Assembly (NCBI RefSeq): GCF_030815975.1
Contig: NZ_JAUSXL010000002.1
Span: forward strand, 3,336,501 to 3,400,500
Direction: 5' to 3'
DNA: 64,000 bases
DNA from: Variovorax paradoxus
Lineage (GTDB): Bacteria > Pseudomonadota > Gammaproteobacteria > Burkholderiales > Burkholderiaceae_C
Shown: one piece after another, positions 38,117 to 47,200 of the stretch
How positions within the stretch are numbered: position 1 is the stretch's first letter
How the letters are laid out: each line of letters opens with the position of its first letter
Notes under the pieces: generated by a model
What the model was told of the DNA's origin: nothing
Databases searched by the model: none
The model's input: the letters and a program-made list of their open reading frames with translations, nothing else
Program-made: the position numbers and the translations under genes

Positions 38117-39280
38117 ATGAACAGCACGCCCGAGGCCGATTGGCTCAACCTGCTGATCGGCCTGCTGCAGGGCGCGCAGCTGCAGCTGCTGCGTGTGCTC
38201 GATGCGCTGGGGCTCGCGCAGCAGGCGCACGGCCAGCCAGCATGGCCGTGGGCGCACCGCCTGTCGGGCGAGAACCTGCTGATCGACCTGGGCCAGGCGC
38301 GCAGCCTTGCGTGGACGCTGGTGTTCGTCGCTGTGGCGGTGCTCGCGTTGCTGCTCGCGCTGCTCTGGCGGCGTCCGCGCTACTACCTGCTGGCGCTGGT
38401 GCCGATGCTACTGATCGCCGCGCCCTGGCCCGAGTCGCGCGTGGTGCTGGTGCCCGCAACGCCTACCAGCTTCCAGACCTCGCCGACCGGCTTCACGGCC
38501 GCATCCATCGCACAAGGCCGCGTGCTCTACCAACAGAACTGCGCGGCCTGCCACGGCGCGGACGGCAAGGGCGAAGGGCCGCTCGCAGCTTCGCTGGCGG
38601 TATGGCCGCCGGACCTCAGCGGCCCGCTGCTGTGGCGGCGCGCCGATGGCGATCTGCTCTGGCGCATCCTCCACGGCACGCGCGGTGCGCAGCGGGGCGG
38701 CCAACCCACGATGCCCGGCTTCGCCGGAAAGCTCGACGAGGCCGACGCCTGGGCACTGGTCGACTACATGAAGGCGCAGGGCGCGGGCCAGAGCCTGCGT
38801 GCGCTTGGCAGCTGGCCGCAGCCCATCGGCCTGCCTGACATGACGGTGCGCTGCGGTTTGCAGCCGCCGCGGCTGCTCGCGAGTTGGCGCGGGCAGCGCG
38901 TGCGCATCGTGGCGGGCGGCGCAGCACCGGCCGAAGATCCGCGGCTCGTGACCGTGCTGCTGCGGCCGCCTTCGAGCGCGGTTGCAACGGCCGCCGACTG
39001 CGTGGCCGATTCCGCCGCCGCATGGGAAGCACTGGCGCTCATCGCCGGCACCGAGCAACTGGCCGGCACCCAGCTCATTGCCGATCGCGACGGCTGGCTG
39101 CGCGCACGCGGTGCGCCCGGCAAGGCGGGCTGGTCGGACGACGACTTGTTGTGCCGCAGCGAACGCGCGCCCGCCACGACGGGGCAGGACGCAGCACTGC
39201 CCGCCGATGGCCTGGGCGCACTGATCGCCCGCATGGACGCGCAGCCGGTGCGCTTCGTCAAGGGCGGCTTCATCCACTGA
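38117..39280 (+). CDS. Membrane-bound cytochrome c protein with a novel C-terminal domain
   Basis: A 387-residue protein. Two hydrophobic helices (about 62-83 and 88-103) anchor it, and a periplasmic cytochrome c domain follows with heme motif CAACH (142-146) and likely axial Met in PTMPGF. Residues from about 225 on form a Cys-containing domain I do not recognise (PDMTVRCGLQPPRLLASW, ending FVKGGFIH), perhaps a redox or ligand-binding extension. It starts 1 bp after the ATPase stop, so it is in the same operon. It may take electrons from an organosulfur- or sulfite-oxidising step, but no such enzyme is in the window. Confidence 0.76.
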   Translation: MNSTPEADWLNLLIGLLQGAQLQLLRVLDALGLAQQAHGQPAWPWAHRLSGENLLIDLGQARSLAWTLVFVAVAVLALLLALLWRRPRYYLLALVPMLLIAAPWPESRVVLVPATPTSFQTSPTGFTAASIAQGRVLYQQNCAACHGADGKGEGPLAASLAVWPPDLSGPLLWRRADGDLLWRILHGTRGAQRGGQPTMPGFAGKLDEADAWALVDYMKAQGAGQSLRALGSWPQPIGLPDMTVRCGLQPPRLLASWRGQRVRIVAGGAAPAEDPRLVTVLLRPPSSAVATAADCVADSAAAWEALALIAGTEQLAGTQLIADRDGWLRARGAPGKAGWSDDDLLCRSERAPATTGQDAALPADGLGALIARMDAQPVRFVKGGFIH

Positions 39281-39315
39281 CTTTTTTTCTTGTCTCGACT
39301 GAACACGGAGAACCC

Positions 39316-40290
39316 ATGAACCCACACCACAACCGATCACGCCGACAGCTCCTCGCACGCGGCTTCGCAGCCGCAGCAGTGGCCTTGCCCGCCTTCTCAT
39401 GGCAGGCACGCGCACAGGGCCGCCCCGTTCTCAAGGCCGGCGACCAGAAGGGCGGGCTGCGCGCGCTGCTCGAAGCGGCGGGCGGGCTCGAAGGCCTGGG
39501 CTACGACATCCAGTGGTCCGAGTTCCCCGCGGCCGCGCCGCTGGCTGAGGCGCTGAATGCCGCGGCGGTCGATTCCGGCCCCATCGGTGATGCGCCGCTG
39601 ATCTTCGCGCTCGCAGCCGGCACGCGCGTCAAGGCCATCGGCGCCAACCGTTCGGATTCGTACGGCACGGCAGTGCTGGTGCGGCCCGATTCGCCGCTCA
39701 AGACCGCCGCGGACCTCAAGGGCAAGAGCATCGCGACCAACCGCGGCTCCATCGGCCACTACGTCACGCTCAAGGCCATCACCGCGGCCGGCCTGAAGCC
39801 CGAGGAGGTGAACATCCGCTTCCTTGCGCCGGCCGATGCCAAGCTCGCGCTCACGCAGGGCTCGGTCGACGCCTGGGCCACCTGGGAGCCCTACACCGCA
39901 CTGGCCGAAGTCAGCCGTCATGCGCGCGTGCTCGTGGGCGGGCGCGGGCTGCTGCCGGGGCTCAGCTACCTCGCGGCCACCGACGCCGCCATTGCCGCCA
40001 AGCGGCCGGTGCTGCAGGACTTTCTGCAGCGCGTGGTGAAGGCCCAGCTCTGGTCGTACCGCAACGTCGATGCCTACTCGGCCGCGCTGGCCCGCATCAT
40101 CGGCATTCCGCCCGAAGCGGCCAGGCTGCAGTTCGAGCGCCGCCAGCAGAAGTGGGTGCCCATCGATGCGCAGGTCATTGCCGACCAGCAGGGCACGGCG
40201 GATTTCTACCGCCAGGTGGGGCTCATCAGGCAGCCGCTGGATGTGAAGGGCACCTTCGACACGGGCTTTGGCGTGGCGGTCCAGGGTTGA
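39316..40290 (+). CDS. ABC sulfonate/organosulfur-type binding protein, fourth of four
   Basis: A 324-residue periplasmic protein with a twin-arginine-like signal (SRRQLLARGF, cleavage near ARA-QG). The mature part begins KAGDQKGGLRALLEA, nearly the same as the copy at 29804, so these are close paralogues on opposite arms of the island. It ends the rightward operon. Two similar paralogues suggest overlapping or related ligands. Confidence 0.84.
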   Translation: MNPHHNRSRRQLLARGFAAAAVALPAFSWQARAQGRPVLKAGDQKGGLRALLEAAGGLEGLGYDIQWSEFPAAAPLAEALNAAAVDSGPIGDAPLIFALAAGTRVKAIGANRSDSYGTAVLVRPDSPLKTAADLKGKSIATNRGSIGHYVTLKAITAAGLKPEEVNIRFLAPADAKLALTQGSVDAWATWEPYTALAEVSRHARVLVGGRGLLPGLSYLAATDAAIAAKRPVLQDFLQRVVKAQLWSYRNVDAYSAALARIIGIPPEAARLQFERRQQKWVPIDAQVIADQQGTADFYRQVGLIRQPLDVKGTFDTGFGVAVQG

Positions 40291-40480
40291 TCATCCGCGG
40301 CCGCGCGTGCCCTGCCGGTCGGGCTGCACATAGCCTTCGGCCGCCAGGTGCCAGGCCGCCGTCGAGAATGGCGCGCTTCAGGCGCTCGTGCAGCTGGCGC
40401 TGCATCGGGCCGGCCTCGCGATCCTTGACCAGAGGGGATTCGAACAGTGCCGCGGAGGCAAGGTGGGGCGGGTTGCTCAT
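40291..40480 (-). pseudogene. Decayed MocR/GntR-type regulator remnant
   Basis: In the 304-bp gap before the acetyltransferase gene, the minus strand holds MSNPPHLASAALFESPLVKD and then MQRQLHERLKRAILDGGLAPG, the start of a GntR HTH of MocR type. The middle of the HTH and everything beyond is missing: in the next frame the sequence resumes as LAAEGYVQPDRQGTRGRG and stops. The join lies at a short CTGGC repeat, so an internal deletion with frameshift is likely. The plus strand of the gap has no convincing gene. It is a dead relative of the intact MocR at 50654 or of another such regulator. Confidence 0.7.
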
Positions 40481-40594
40481 GAATGAAAACGTGGCACCAT
40501 GAAATGGACAAGACGTGGTGCTTCCTGTGGCGCCACACCGGGCGTACTTTATCGTTCCCTGGCACTGCCACCTCATTGCTTCCGAAAGCCTCCC

Positions 40595-41311
40595 ATGTCA
40601 GCTCGCCACAACGAATACGGCCAACCCATCGGGCCCCTGGTGCCCGAATGGACTCCACGTTCCCTGCCGCCGCGCCGCCCCATCGAAGGCCGGTACTGCG
40701 TGCTCGAACCGCTCGATGCCGCCAAGCACATCGACGACCTCCACGCCGCCTATGCGCAGGCGCCCGACGGCCGCGACTGGACTTACCTGTTCGTCGAGCG
40801 GCCCATCGATCTGGTGAGCACTCGGGCCCACATCGAACGCGCCGCACAGAGCGTCGATCCGATGCACTTCGCGGTGATCGACCGGCAGAGCGGCCGGGCC
40901 GTCGGCACGCTCGCGCTGATGCGCATCGACCCGGCCCACGGCGCGATCGAGGTCGGCAGCGTCACTTTTTCTCCGCTGCTGAAGCAGACGCCGATGTCCA
41001 CAGAAGCGCAGTACCTGCTGATGAAGCTGGCCTTCGACGAACTCGGCTACCGGCGCTACGAATGGAAGTGCGACAACTTCAACGAGCCGTCCAAGCGTGC
41101 GGCCGCGCGCCTGGGGTTCCGGTTCGAAGGCATCTTCCGGCAGGCAGTGGTCTACAAGGGCCGCAGCCGCGACACCGCATGGTTCTCGATCACCGACGGC
41201 GAGTGGCCTGCATTGCGCACGGCCTTCGAGCGCTGGCTCGCGCCGGAGAACTTCGATGCCGAGGGCCGGCAGCGCATGGCGCTCGACCGCTTCAGGCTGC
41301 CGCGCGGCTGA
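40595..41311 (+). CDS. GNAT acetyltransferase, RimJ/RimL-like
   Basis: A 238-residue N-acetyltransferase of the RimJ/RimL-like group (Acetyltransf_3). Key spots are the acceptor strand VIDRQSGRAVGTLALMRI, the beta strand GAIEVGSVTFSPLL, and the late motif EWKCDNFNEPSKRAAARLGFRFEG that binds acetyl-CoA and contacts the acceptor. The ATG at 40595 starts the conserved N-terminus. Its substrate is unknown; relatives acetylate protein N-termini, amino acids or small molecules. Confidence 0.83.
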   Translation: MSARHNEYGQPIGPLVPEWTPRSLPPRRPIEGRYCVLEPLDAAKHIDDLHAAYAQAPDGRDWTYLFVERPIDLVSTRAHIERAAQSVDPMHFAVIDRQSGRAVGTLALMRIDPAHGAIEVGSVTFSPLLKQTPMSTEAQYLLMKLAFDELGYRRYEWKCDNFNEPSKRAAARLGFRFEGIFRQAVVYKGRSRDTAWFSITDGEWPALRTAFERWLAPENFDAEGRQRMALDRFRLPRG

Positions 41312-41317
41312 GGCCGG

Positions 41318-42169
41318 TCAGTCCGGCTTGCCGGGCTTCTGCGCCTGCTCGCACTTCACCTGGATCAGTTCGCGCTCGTCCAGCGTGGCGCCGATGCGCA
41401 CGGCGCTGAGGCAGCCGCCCCAGACGCAGCCGGTGTCGGTGGAGAGCAGGTCGGGCCGCGAGAGCCAGCCCAGCGTGGACCAGTGGCCGAAGGCGACGGT
41501 GGCGTTGGCGGTCTTGCGGCCGGGCACGTCGAACCACGGCATGAAGCCCTCGGGGCCGGGCAGCATGCCGTCCTTGCTCTCGAATTCCATCACGCCCTCG
41601 GCGGTGCAGAAGCGAATGCGCGTGAGCGCGTTCACGATGGCGCGCAGCCGCGTGCCGCCGTTCAGCGAGTCGCTCCACTGCGCCGGCTCGTTGCCGTACA
41701 TGCCGAGCAAAAATTCGCCCAGCGCCGGGCCGCGCAGCACCGATTCGACCTCCGCCGCCAGCGCGAGCGTGTCGCCGACCGTCCACTGCGGCAGCACGCC
41801 GGCATGCACCATGAGCAGGTCGCCGCCGCCGATCTGCATGTGCAGCGCCATGTGCTGCTGGCGCACCCATTCGAGCATGGCTTCGCTGTCGGGCGCTTCG
41901 AGCAGGCCGGCCAGCGTGTCCTTGCGGCTGGACTTGCGCGCGCCGTGCGCCACGCCCAGCAGATGCAGGTCGTGGTTGCCGAGCAGGCTCAGCGCGGAGG
42001 CGCCGTAGCCCTGCACGCGCCGCAGCACGGCGGCCGAGTCGGGGCCCCTGTTGACCAGGTCGCCCAGCAGCACGACGGTGTCGCGGCTGGGGGAAAAACC
42101 GATCTTGTCGAGCAGTTTCTGGAGGGCGGCGTCGCAGCCCTGGATATCTCCGATCAAGTAAAGTGCCAT
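41318..42169 (-). CDS. apaH: Symmetrical diadenosine tetraphosphatase
   Basis: A 283-residue metallophosphatase that splits Ap4A into two ADP. Motifs are GDIQG (7-11), GDLVNRG (36-42), GNHD (64-67) and VHAGVLP. Length matches ApaH of E. coli (280). Ap4A rises under stress and caps RNA; ApaH also removes NpnN caps. It is convergent with the acetyltransferase and divergent from the CNNM gene at 42193. Confidence 0.95.
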   Translation of the reverse strand: MALYLIGDIQGCDAALQKLLDKIGFSPSRDTVVLLGDLVNRGPDSAAVLRRVQGYGASALSLLGNHDLHLLGVAHGARKSSRKDTLAGLLEAPDSEAMLEWVRQQHMALHMQIGGGDLLMVHAGVLPQWTVGDTLALAAEVESVLRGPALGEFLLGMYGNEPAQWSDSLNGGTRLRAIVNALTRIRFCTAEGVMEFESKDGMLPGPEGFMPWFDVPGRKTANATVAFGHWSTLGWLSRPDLLSTDTGCVWGGCLSAVRIGATLDERELIQVKCEQAQKPGKPD

Positions 42170-42192
42170 GTCCTCATTTTCACCCCCCGTTC

Positions 42193-43503
42193 ATGGATGT
42201 TCTCCTGCTGGCCATGCTGACCACGCTGAATGCGTTGTTTGCAATGTCCGAAATGGCCCTTTCAACCAGCCGGCGCGCGCGCCTGGCAGCGCTGGCCGAG
42301 ACGGGTGATACCGGCGCAGAGGCGGCGTTGCGGCTGATGGAGGAGCCCACCCATTTCCTGTCGACCGTCCAGATCGGCATCACGTCGATCGGCATGCTCA
42401 GCGGCATCGTGGGCGAGGCCGCCTTTGCGGAGCCGCTCGCGGTCTGGATGGAAAACCTGGGGCTGGGCCACGGCACGGCCAGCGTGGCTTCCACCGCCGT
42501 GGTGGTGACCGGCATCACCTTCTTCACCATCATCTTCGGCGAGCTGGTGCCCAAGCGGATCGGCCAGCTTTATCCCGAGCCCGTGGCGCTCTGGGTGTCG
42601 CGCCCGATGCGCGGGCTCGCCAAGGGCGCCAAGCCGTTCGTGTGGCTGCTCGCGAGCGCCACGGCCGCCGTGCTGAAGCTGCTGCGCATCGACGCCAACG
42701 CCGCGCGCTCCATGACCGAGGAAGAAATCTCGGCCAGCCTGGAAGAGGGCGTGGACGCCGGCGTGATCGAGCAGCACGAGCACCAGATGGTGCGCAACGT
42801 GTTCCACCTGGACGACCGCCGGCTGTCGTCGCTGATGGTTCCGCGCGCCGACATCGAATGGCTCGACGCTTCCGACACCGTGGCCGAGGCGCTGCAGAAG
42901 GTGGCCGATGCGGGCGCGCTCAACCTGGTGCATTCCTGGTACCCGGTGTGCCGCAACTCGCTCGACGACGTGGTCGGCGTGATCAGCGTGGCGCACCTGC
43001 TGCGCCTGGGCACCGGCCATGTCGGCGTGCTCGGCCAGGAGGCCGCGCCGGCCGTGTTCGTGCCCGAGACGCTCACCGGCATGGAGCTGCTCGAGCAGTT
43101 CCGCGAACGCGGCGGCCGGCTGGTGTTCGTGGTCGACGAGTACGGCGTGGTGCAGGGCCTCATGACGCCGCGCGACATGCTCGAAGCCATCACCGGCGAA
43201 CTGCAGCCCGGCATCCTGACCGATGCGTGGGCGCGCGAGCGGCCCGACGGCGTGTGGGAACTCGACGGGCTGATGCCGGTGTCCGAGCTGCGCGCCAGGC
43301 TCGGCATCCGCGAGCTGCCGGAGGAAGAGCGCGGCCGCTACAACACCGTGGCCGGCCTGCTGATGGCCGTCTCCGGCCATCTGCCCAAGACCGGTGAAAT
43401 CATCGACTGCGCGGGCTGGCATTTCGAGGTTGCCGCGCTCGAGGGGCGCCGCATCGACAGGGTGCTGGCCATGGTCGACAAGTCGGCGTCGCAGGACGAC
43501 TAG
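42193..43503 (+). CDS. CNNM/CorC-family membrane protein (hemolysin family)
   Basis: A 436-residue protein: an N-terminal CNNM transmembrane domain (about 1-190, four helices), two CBS domains (about 205-325, with VPRADIEWL and YGVVQGLMTPRDMLEAI), and a C-terminal CorC/HlyC domain (about 345-430) with GRYNTVAGLLMAV. Such proteins move or regulate Mg2+ and Co2+, or act as cation efflux partners. The ATG at 42193 opens the conserved N-terminus MDVLLLAML. The older hemolysin label is historical only. Confidence 0.9.
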   Translation: MDVLLLAMLTTLNALFAMSEMALSTSRRARLAALAETGDTGAEAALRLMEEPTHFLSTVQIGITSIGMLSGIVGEAAFAEPLAVWMENLGLGHGTASVASTAVVVTGITFFTIIFGELVPKRIGQLYPEPVALWVSRPMRGLAKGAKPFVWLLASATAAVLKLLRIDANAARSMTEEEISASLEEGVDAGVIEQHEHQMVRNVFHLDDRRLSSLMVPRADIEWLDASDTVAEALQKVADAGALNLVHSWYPVCRNSLDDVVGVISVAHLLRLGTGHVGVLGQEAAPAVFVPETLTGMELLEQFRERGGRLVFVVDEYGVVQGLMTPRDMLEAITGELQPGILTDAWARERPDGVWELDGLMPVSELRARLGIRELPEEERGRYNTVAGLLMAVSGHLPKTGEIIDCAGWHFEVAALEGRRIDRVLAMVDKSASQDD

Positions 43504-43542
43504 GGCACGTTCACCAGATCAGAAATCCGAAGTCCACACACC

Positions 43543-44202
43543 ATGAACCCCACCGAAGACATCTACACCGAGCCGAACGCCGACCCCGACACGCTCGCCA
43601 ACCTCGGGCCGCTGCGCGCCATGGCCGGCATCTGGGAGGGCAGCCGCGGCGTGGACGTGAAGCCCAAGCGCGAAGGCCCCAAGACGCAGGTCTACGTGGA
43701 GCGCTACGAACTGCAGCCGATCGATCCGCAGACCAACGGCCCCCAGCTGCTGTACGGCCTGCGCTACCACACCTACATCCACAAGCCCGGCCTCGCCAAG
43801 ATGTACCACGACCAGGTGGGCTACTGGCTCTGGGAGCCGGCCACCGGCACGGTGCTGCACACGCTGGCCATACCGCGCGGGCAGGTGGCCATGGCAAGCG
43901 GCCATGCCAAGGCGGACGACACGCGTTTCACGCTCAGCGCCGAGCGCGGCAGCCTGGTGAACGGCATCGTGTCGAACCCCTTCATCGAGCACGCCTTCAC
44001 CACGCTGGCATGGAACATCACAGTGACCATCAATGCCGACGGCACCTGGTCCTACGACCAGGACACGGTGATGCAGATCCAGGGCCAGGCCGAGCCCTTC
44101 CATCACACCGACCGCAACACGCTGACGCGCGTCGAGGCGCCGGGGCGCAATCCGCTCGCGATGCCCGATGCGCCGGCCGCCGTGGCCGTGCAGCAAAGAT
44201 AG
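43543..44202 (+). CDS. Nitrobindin-like heme-binding beta-barrel protein
   Basis: A 219-residue cytosolic protein of the heme-binding beta-barrel / nitrobindin (THAP4 C-terminal) family. The motif AGIWEGSRG (28-36) is the form of the family GxWxG, and the C-terminal half holds the beta strands ITVTINADGTWSYDQDTV. In nitrobindins a histidine in the C-terminal part coordinates heme; several His are present (THRN-type region HHTDRN), but I cannot pick the ligand. Possible NO or peroxynitrite handling is inferred from the family only. Confidence 0.72.
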   Translation: MNPTEDIYTEPNADPDTLANLGPLRAMAGIWEGSRGVDVKPKREGPKTQVYVERYELQPIDPQTNGPQLLYGLRYHTYIHKPGLAKMYHDQVGYWLWEPATGTVLHTLAIPRGQVAMASGHAKADDTRFTLSAERGSLVNGIVSNPFIEHAFTTLAWNITVTINADGTWSYDQDTVMQIQGQAEPFHHTDRNTLTRVEAPGRNPLAMPDAPAAVAVQQR

Positions 44203-44212
44203 CGGCGGCCGC

Positions 44213-44229
44213 AGCGCCCGCCGGGCGCT
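44213..44229. terminator. Hairpin between convergent genes
   Basis: AGCGCCC (44213-44219) pairs with GGGCGCT (44223-44229) around a 3-nt loop, between the stops of the nitrobindin-like gene and the convergent autotransporter. There is no T-run, so a factor-dependent or weak terminator role is a guess. Confidence 0.4.
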
Positions 44230-44235
44230 CCGGGT

Positions 44236-47200
44236 TCACCAGCGGATCTTCAGGCCGAGGCTGGCATTCAGCCCGCTCTTCACGCGCGCGTCGCCGCCCG
44301 AGGCCCAGAACTTGCCGACCTCGCCATACAGGCTCATGCTCTGCGTGAGCTGCAGCGTGGCGCCTGCCGCCAGTTCGGTGCTCGTGCCGCCGGTGCGGCT
44401 GGCAATGTCGGTGTAGGCCGCCGGACCGACGAAGCGCGTCACGTCCGTGCCGCTGCTGCTGCGGTAGAGGTTCAGCCGCGCATAGGGCTGCAGCGGACCG
44501 GCGCTGGTGGTCATCTCGCCCTTGACCCGCACGCCGGCGCGCACCAGCCAGCCGCTGTGGCTGTGCTGCTGCACCACGGCGCCGATGATGCCGGCGTCGT
44601 CCAAGCTCACGCGCTGATGCACCAGCTGCAATTGCGGCTCGACGATCCACTCCGGCGAGATGCGGAAGCCCTGGCCCACCTCGATGGAGGCCAGCAGGCT
44701 GTGGCCCTTGCCCGAGCCGGCCGAGCCCAGGGTGGTGGCCGCGGTGTAGCGGTGGCGCCCGGCCTGCAGCACGCCGTCCACGTACAGGCCGCTGTCGTTC
44801 TTCCAGGTGGCATAGGCGCCCAGGTATTGGCTGCGCAGGTCGCTGGAGCCGACCGCGTAGCCCTGCACGCCGCGGGCAAAGCCGTTCACGCGCATGTCGC
44901 CCTCGAGCTGGCCGACGTAGATGCCGACGCGCCAGCTGGGATCGGCCCACAGGTCGTTGCCGGCCTGGAACCCCGTGAGGCGTCCCTTGCTGACAGGGCT
45001 GACGGTGCCGGCCTGGCCGATGGTGCGGTCCGTGCTGATGACGCGGGCCCAGCCCTGGCGGTAGCCCTGCTCCGGCGTGGCGGTGGCGAGGCCGGCCGCG
45101 CCGTCGTCGCCCACGCGCTGGTGGAGGTTGCCCACCATCGCCAGGTTGGACTGGCGGAACTGCTCGGGCAGCGCCGCATACAGCGGCACTTCGGCACGGT
45201 AGGTAGGCACCGTCACGCCGGCAGCGGCCGGCGGGGTGCCGCCGTCGGCGCTTCGCGGGGGCTCGCCGCCGCTCGGCGGGGGGGCGCCACCATCGCCCGG
45301 AGGCGCGGGAGGCGCGGGAGGCGCTGGTGGTGCCGGAGGTGCCGGTGGCGCAGGTGGCGCCGGAGGTGCCGGAGGTGCCGGAGGTGCCGGTGGAGGAGGC
45401 GGCGGTGGAGGAGGCGGCGGTGGAGGTGGTGGTGGAGGCGGCGGCGGCGGCGCGACGATGATGCCGGAGCGCAGGTACCAGTTCTCGCCCGCGCCGGTGG
45501 CGTCGGCGGCGTGCAGCCGGTACTCGTAGGCACCGGCGTCGACGTGGCCGCCCGCCAGGCGGAAGGCGTCGCGGGTGGTCTGCGCCGTGGTCGTGGCCCC
45601 GTTCATCGCGGTCACGACTTCGATGCCGCTACCGATGGTCAGCGCGCCCAGGCCGCCCAGGTTGGTGATCTGTATGTTGGTGCTGCCGCTGGCAATGGCG
45701 GTGCAGCCGCTGAGGATCAGCCGGTCGCTCAGGCTGGCGCTGGTGCCGAGCGCCGTGCCCAGGCGCAGCGTGCCGTCGTTGCCCACCCAGGGGCCCCGCA
45801 CCGTGAGTGTGGCGCCGGGTGTGCCGCTCAGCAGCGAAACGGTGCCGCTGCTGGTCATCGACGCGATGGTCTGGCTGTGGCCCGCCAGGTCGAGCGTGGC
45901 GCCCGCGCCGACCGTGAAGGCGCTCGCGCTGCTGAAGGTGTCGGCCGCGCCGGCGCGCAAGGTACCGGCCGCGACGTTGGTGCCGCCGCTGTATGTGTTG
46001 GCGCCGGCCAGCGTCAGCGTGCCTGCGCCCACCTTCACCAGGTCGCCGGTGCCCGAGATCGGGCCCGACCAGCCCATGCCGTGGCCGTTGGTGTCGATGG
46101 TGCCTGTGCCGCCCAGCAGCAGTGCATTGCCCAGGCTCAGGCCGTCGGCTCCCGCAATGATGCTGGCGCTGGCACCGCTTTGGATGGCAATGGCGCCCAG
46201 CATCGATGAGCCCGCATTCACGGTCAGGCTGTTGCTGCTGCCGCCGGTGAACGACACGGCCGAGGCGCGCGTGGCGCCGTCGCCGCCGAGGCCGCCTGAA
46301 ATGGTCCCGCTGTTGGCGATGCTCAGGTTGGCGCCTGTCACGCCTGCACCGCCGGCGCCGTGGGCACCGCCTGCGCCGCCGTTGCTGTTGGCCCCGCCAA
46401 TGCCGCCCGCACCACCGGCGATGGTGCCGCTGTTGGCAATGGTCGCGCTGCTGCCGGTGGAGAGAAGGCCGGCACCGCCGTCGCCGCCGCTGCCGGGCGC
46501 ACCGGTGCCGCCCGCGCCGCCGCCACCCGTACCGCCAGCGCCCCCGGCGCCACCGGTGATCTGGCCGACGTTGGTCACGGCCAGGGTGCTGCCGGCCAGC
46601 GTGGCACCGGCGCCGCCCGCGCCGCCGCCGCCGCCCGCGGCATTGCTTCGGGCCGGCAGCAGCTCGGACCCGCCCGCGCCGCCGGCACCGCCCGCGAGCG
46701 TGCCGCTGTTGCCGAAGCCGAGTCCCGGCGTTGCCGCGCTGATGAAGAATCCGCCGCCGCCACTGCCGCCGCCACCGGCCTGCGAGTAGGCATCGCCGCC
46801 CTTGCCGCCGGCGCCACCGGTGGAAGTGCCGGCCGCATCGTAGTTGTTGACCAGGCCAATCAGCGTGGACCCATAGCCTCCGGCGCCGCCGCCGCCGGCT
46901 GCCCAATAGCCATTGCCACCCGCGCCTCCGCTGCCGCCGGTGTAGCTGCCCCAGGACGCGATGGTGCCGGAGCCCATCAAAAAGCCGTAGTAGCCGCCGC
47001 CACCGCCGCCGCCGTATCCATTGCCGTTGCTGAAATCGCCGGTCTGCGATTCGCCCGCGCCGCCGCTGGCTCCCTGCAGCACACCGGGGGAGACCACGGT
47101 GCTGGAGCTGCCCGCCGCACCGCCCGCGCCCGCGGTGGCGCCGCCGAAGGCGCCGATGTCGGCCGCGGACCCTGCCGTGACGCCGGCATCGGTCGACGAC

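Noticed and set aside
45298..45450. Repeat array resembling a CRISPR
   Set aside because: The repeat unit is 9 bp with no spacers and codes for a Pro-Ala linker in frame.
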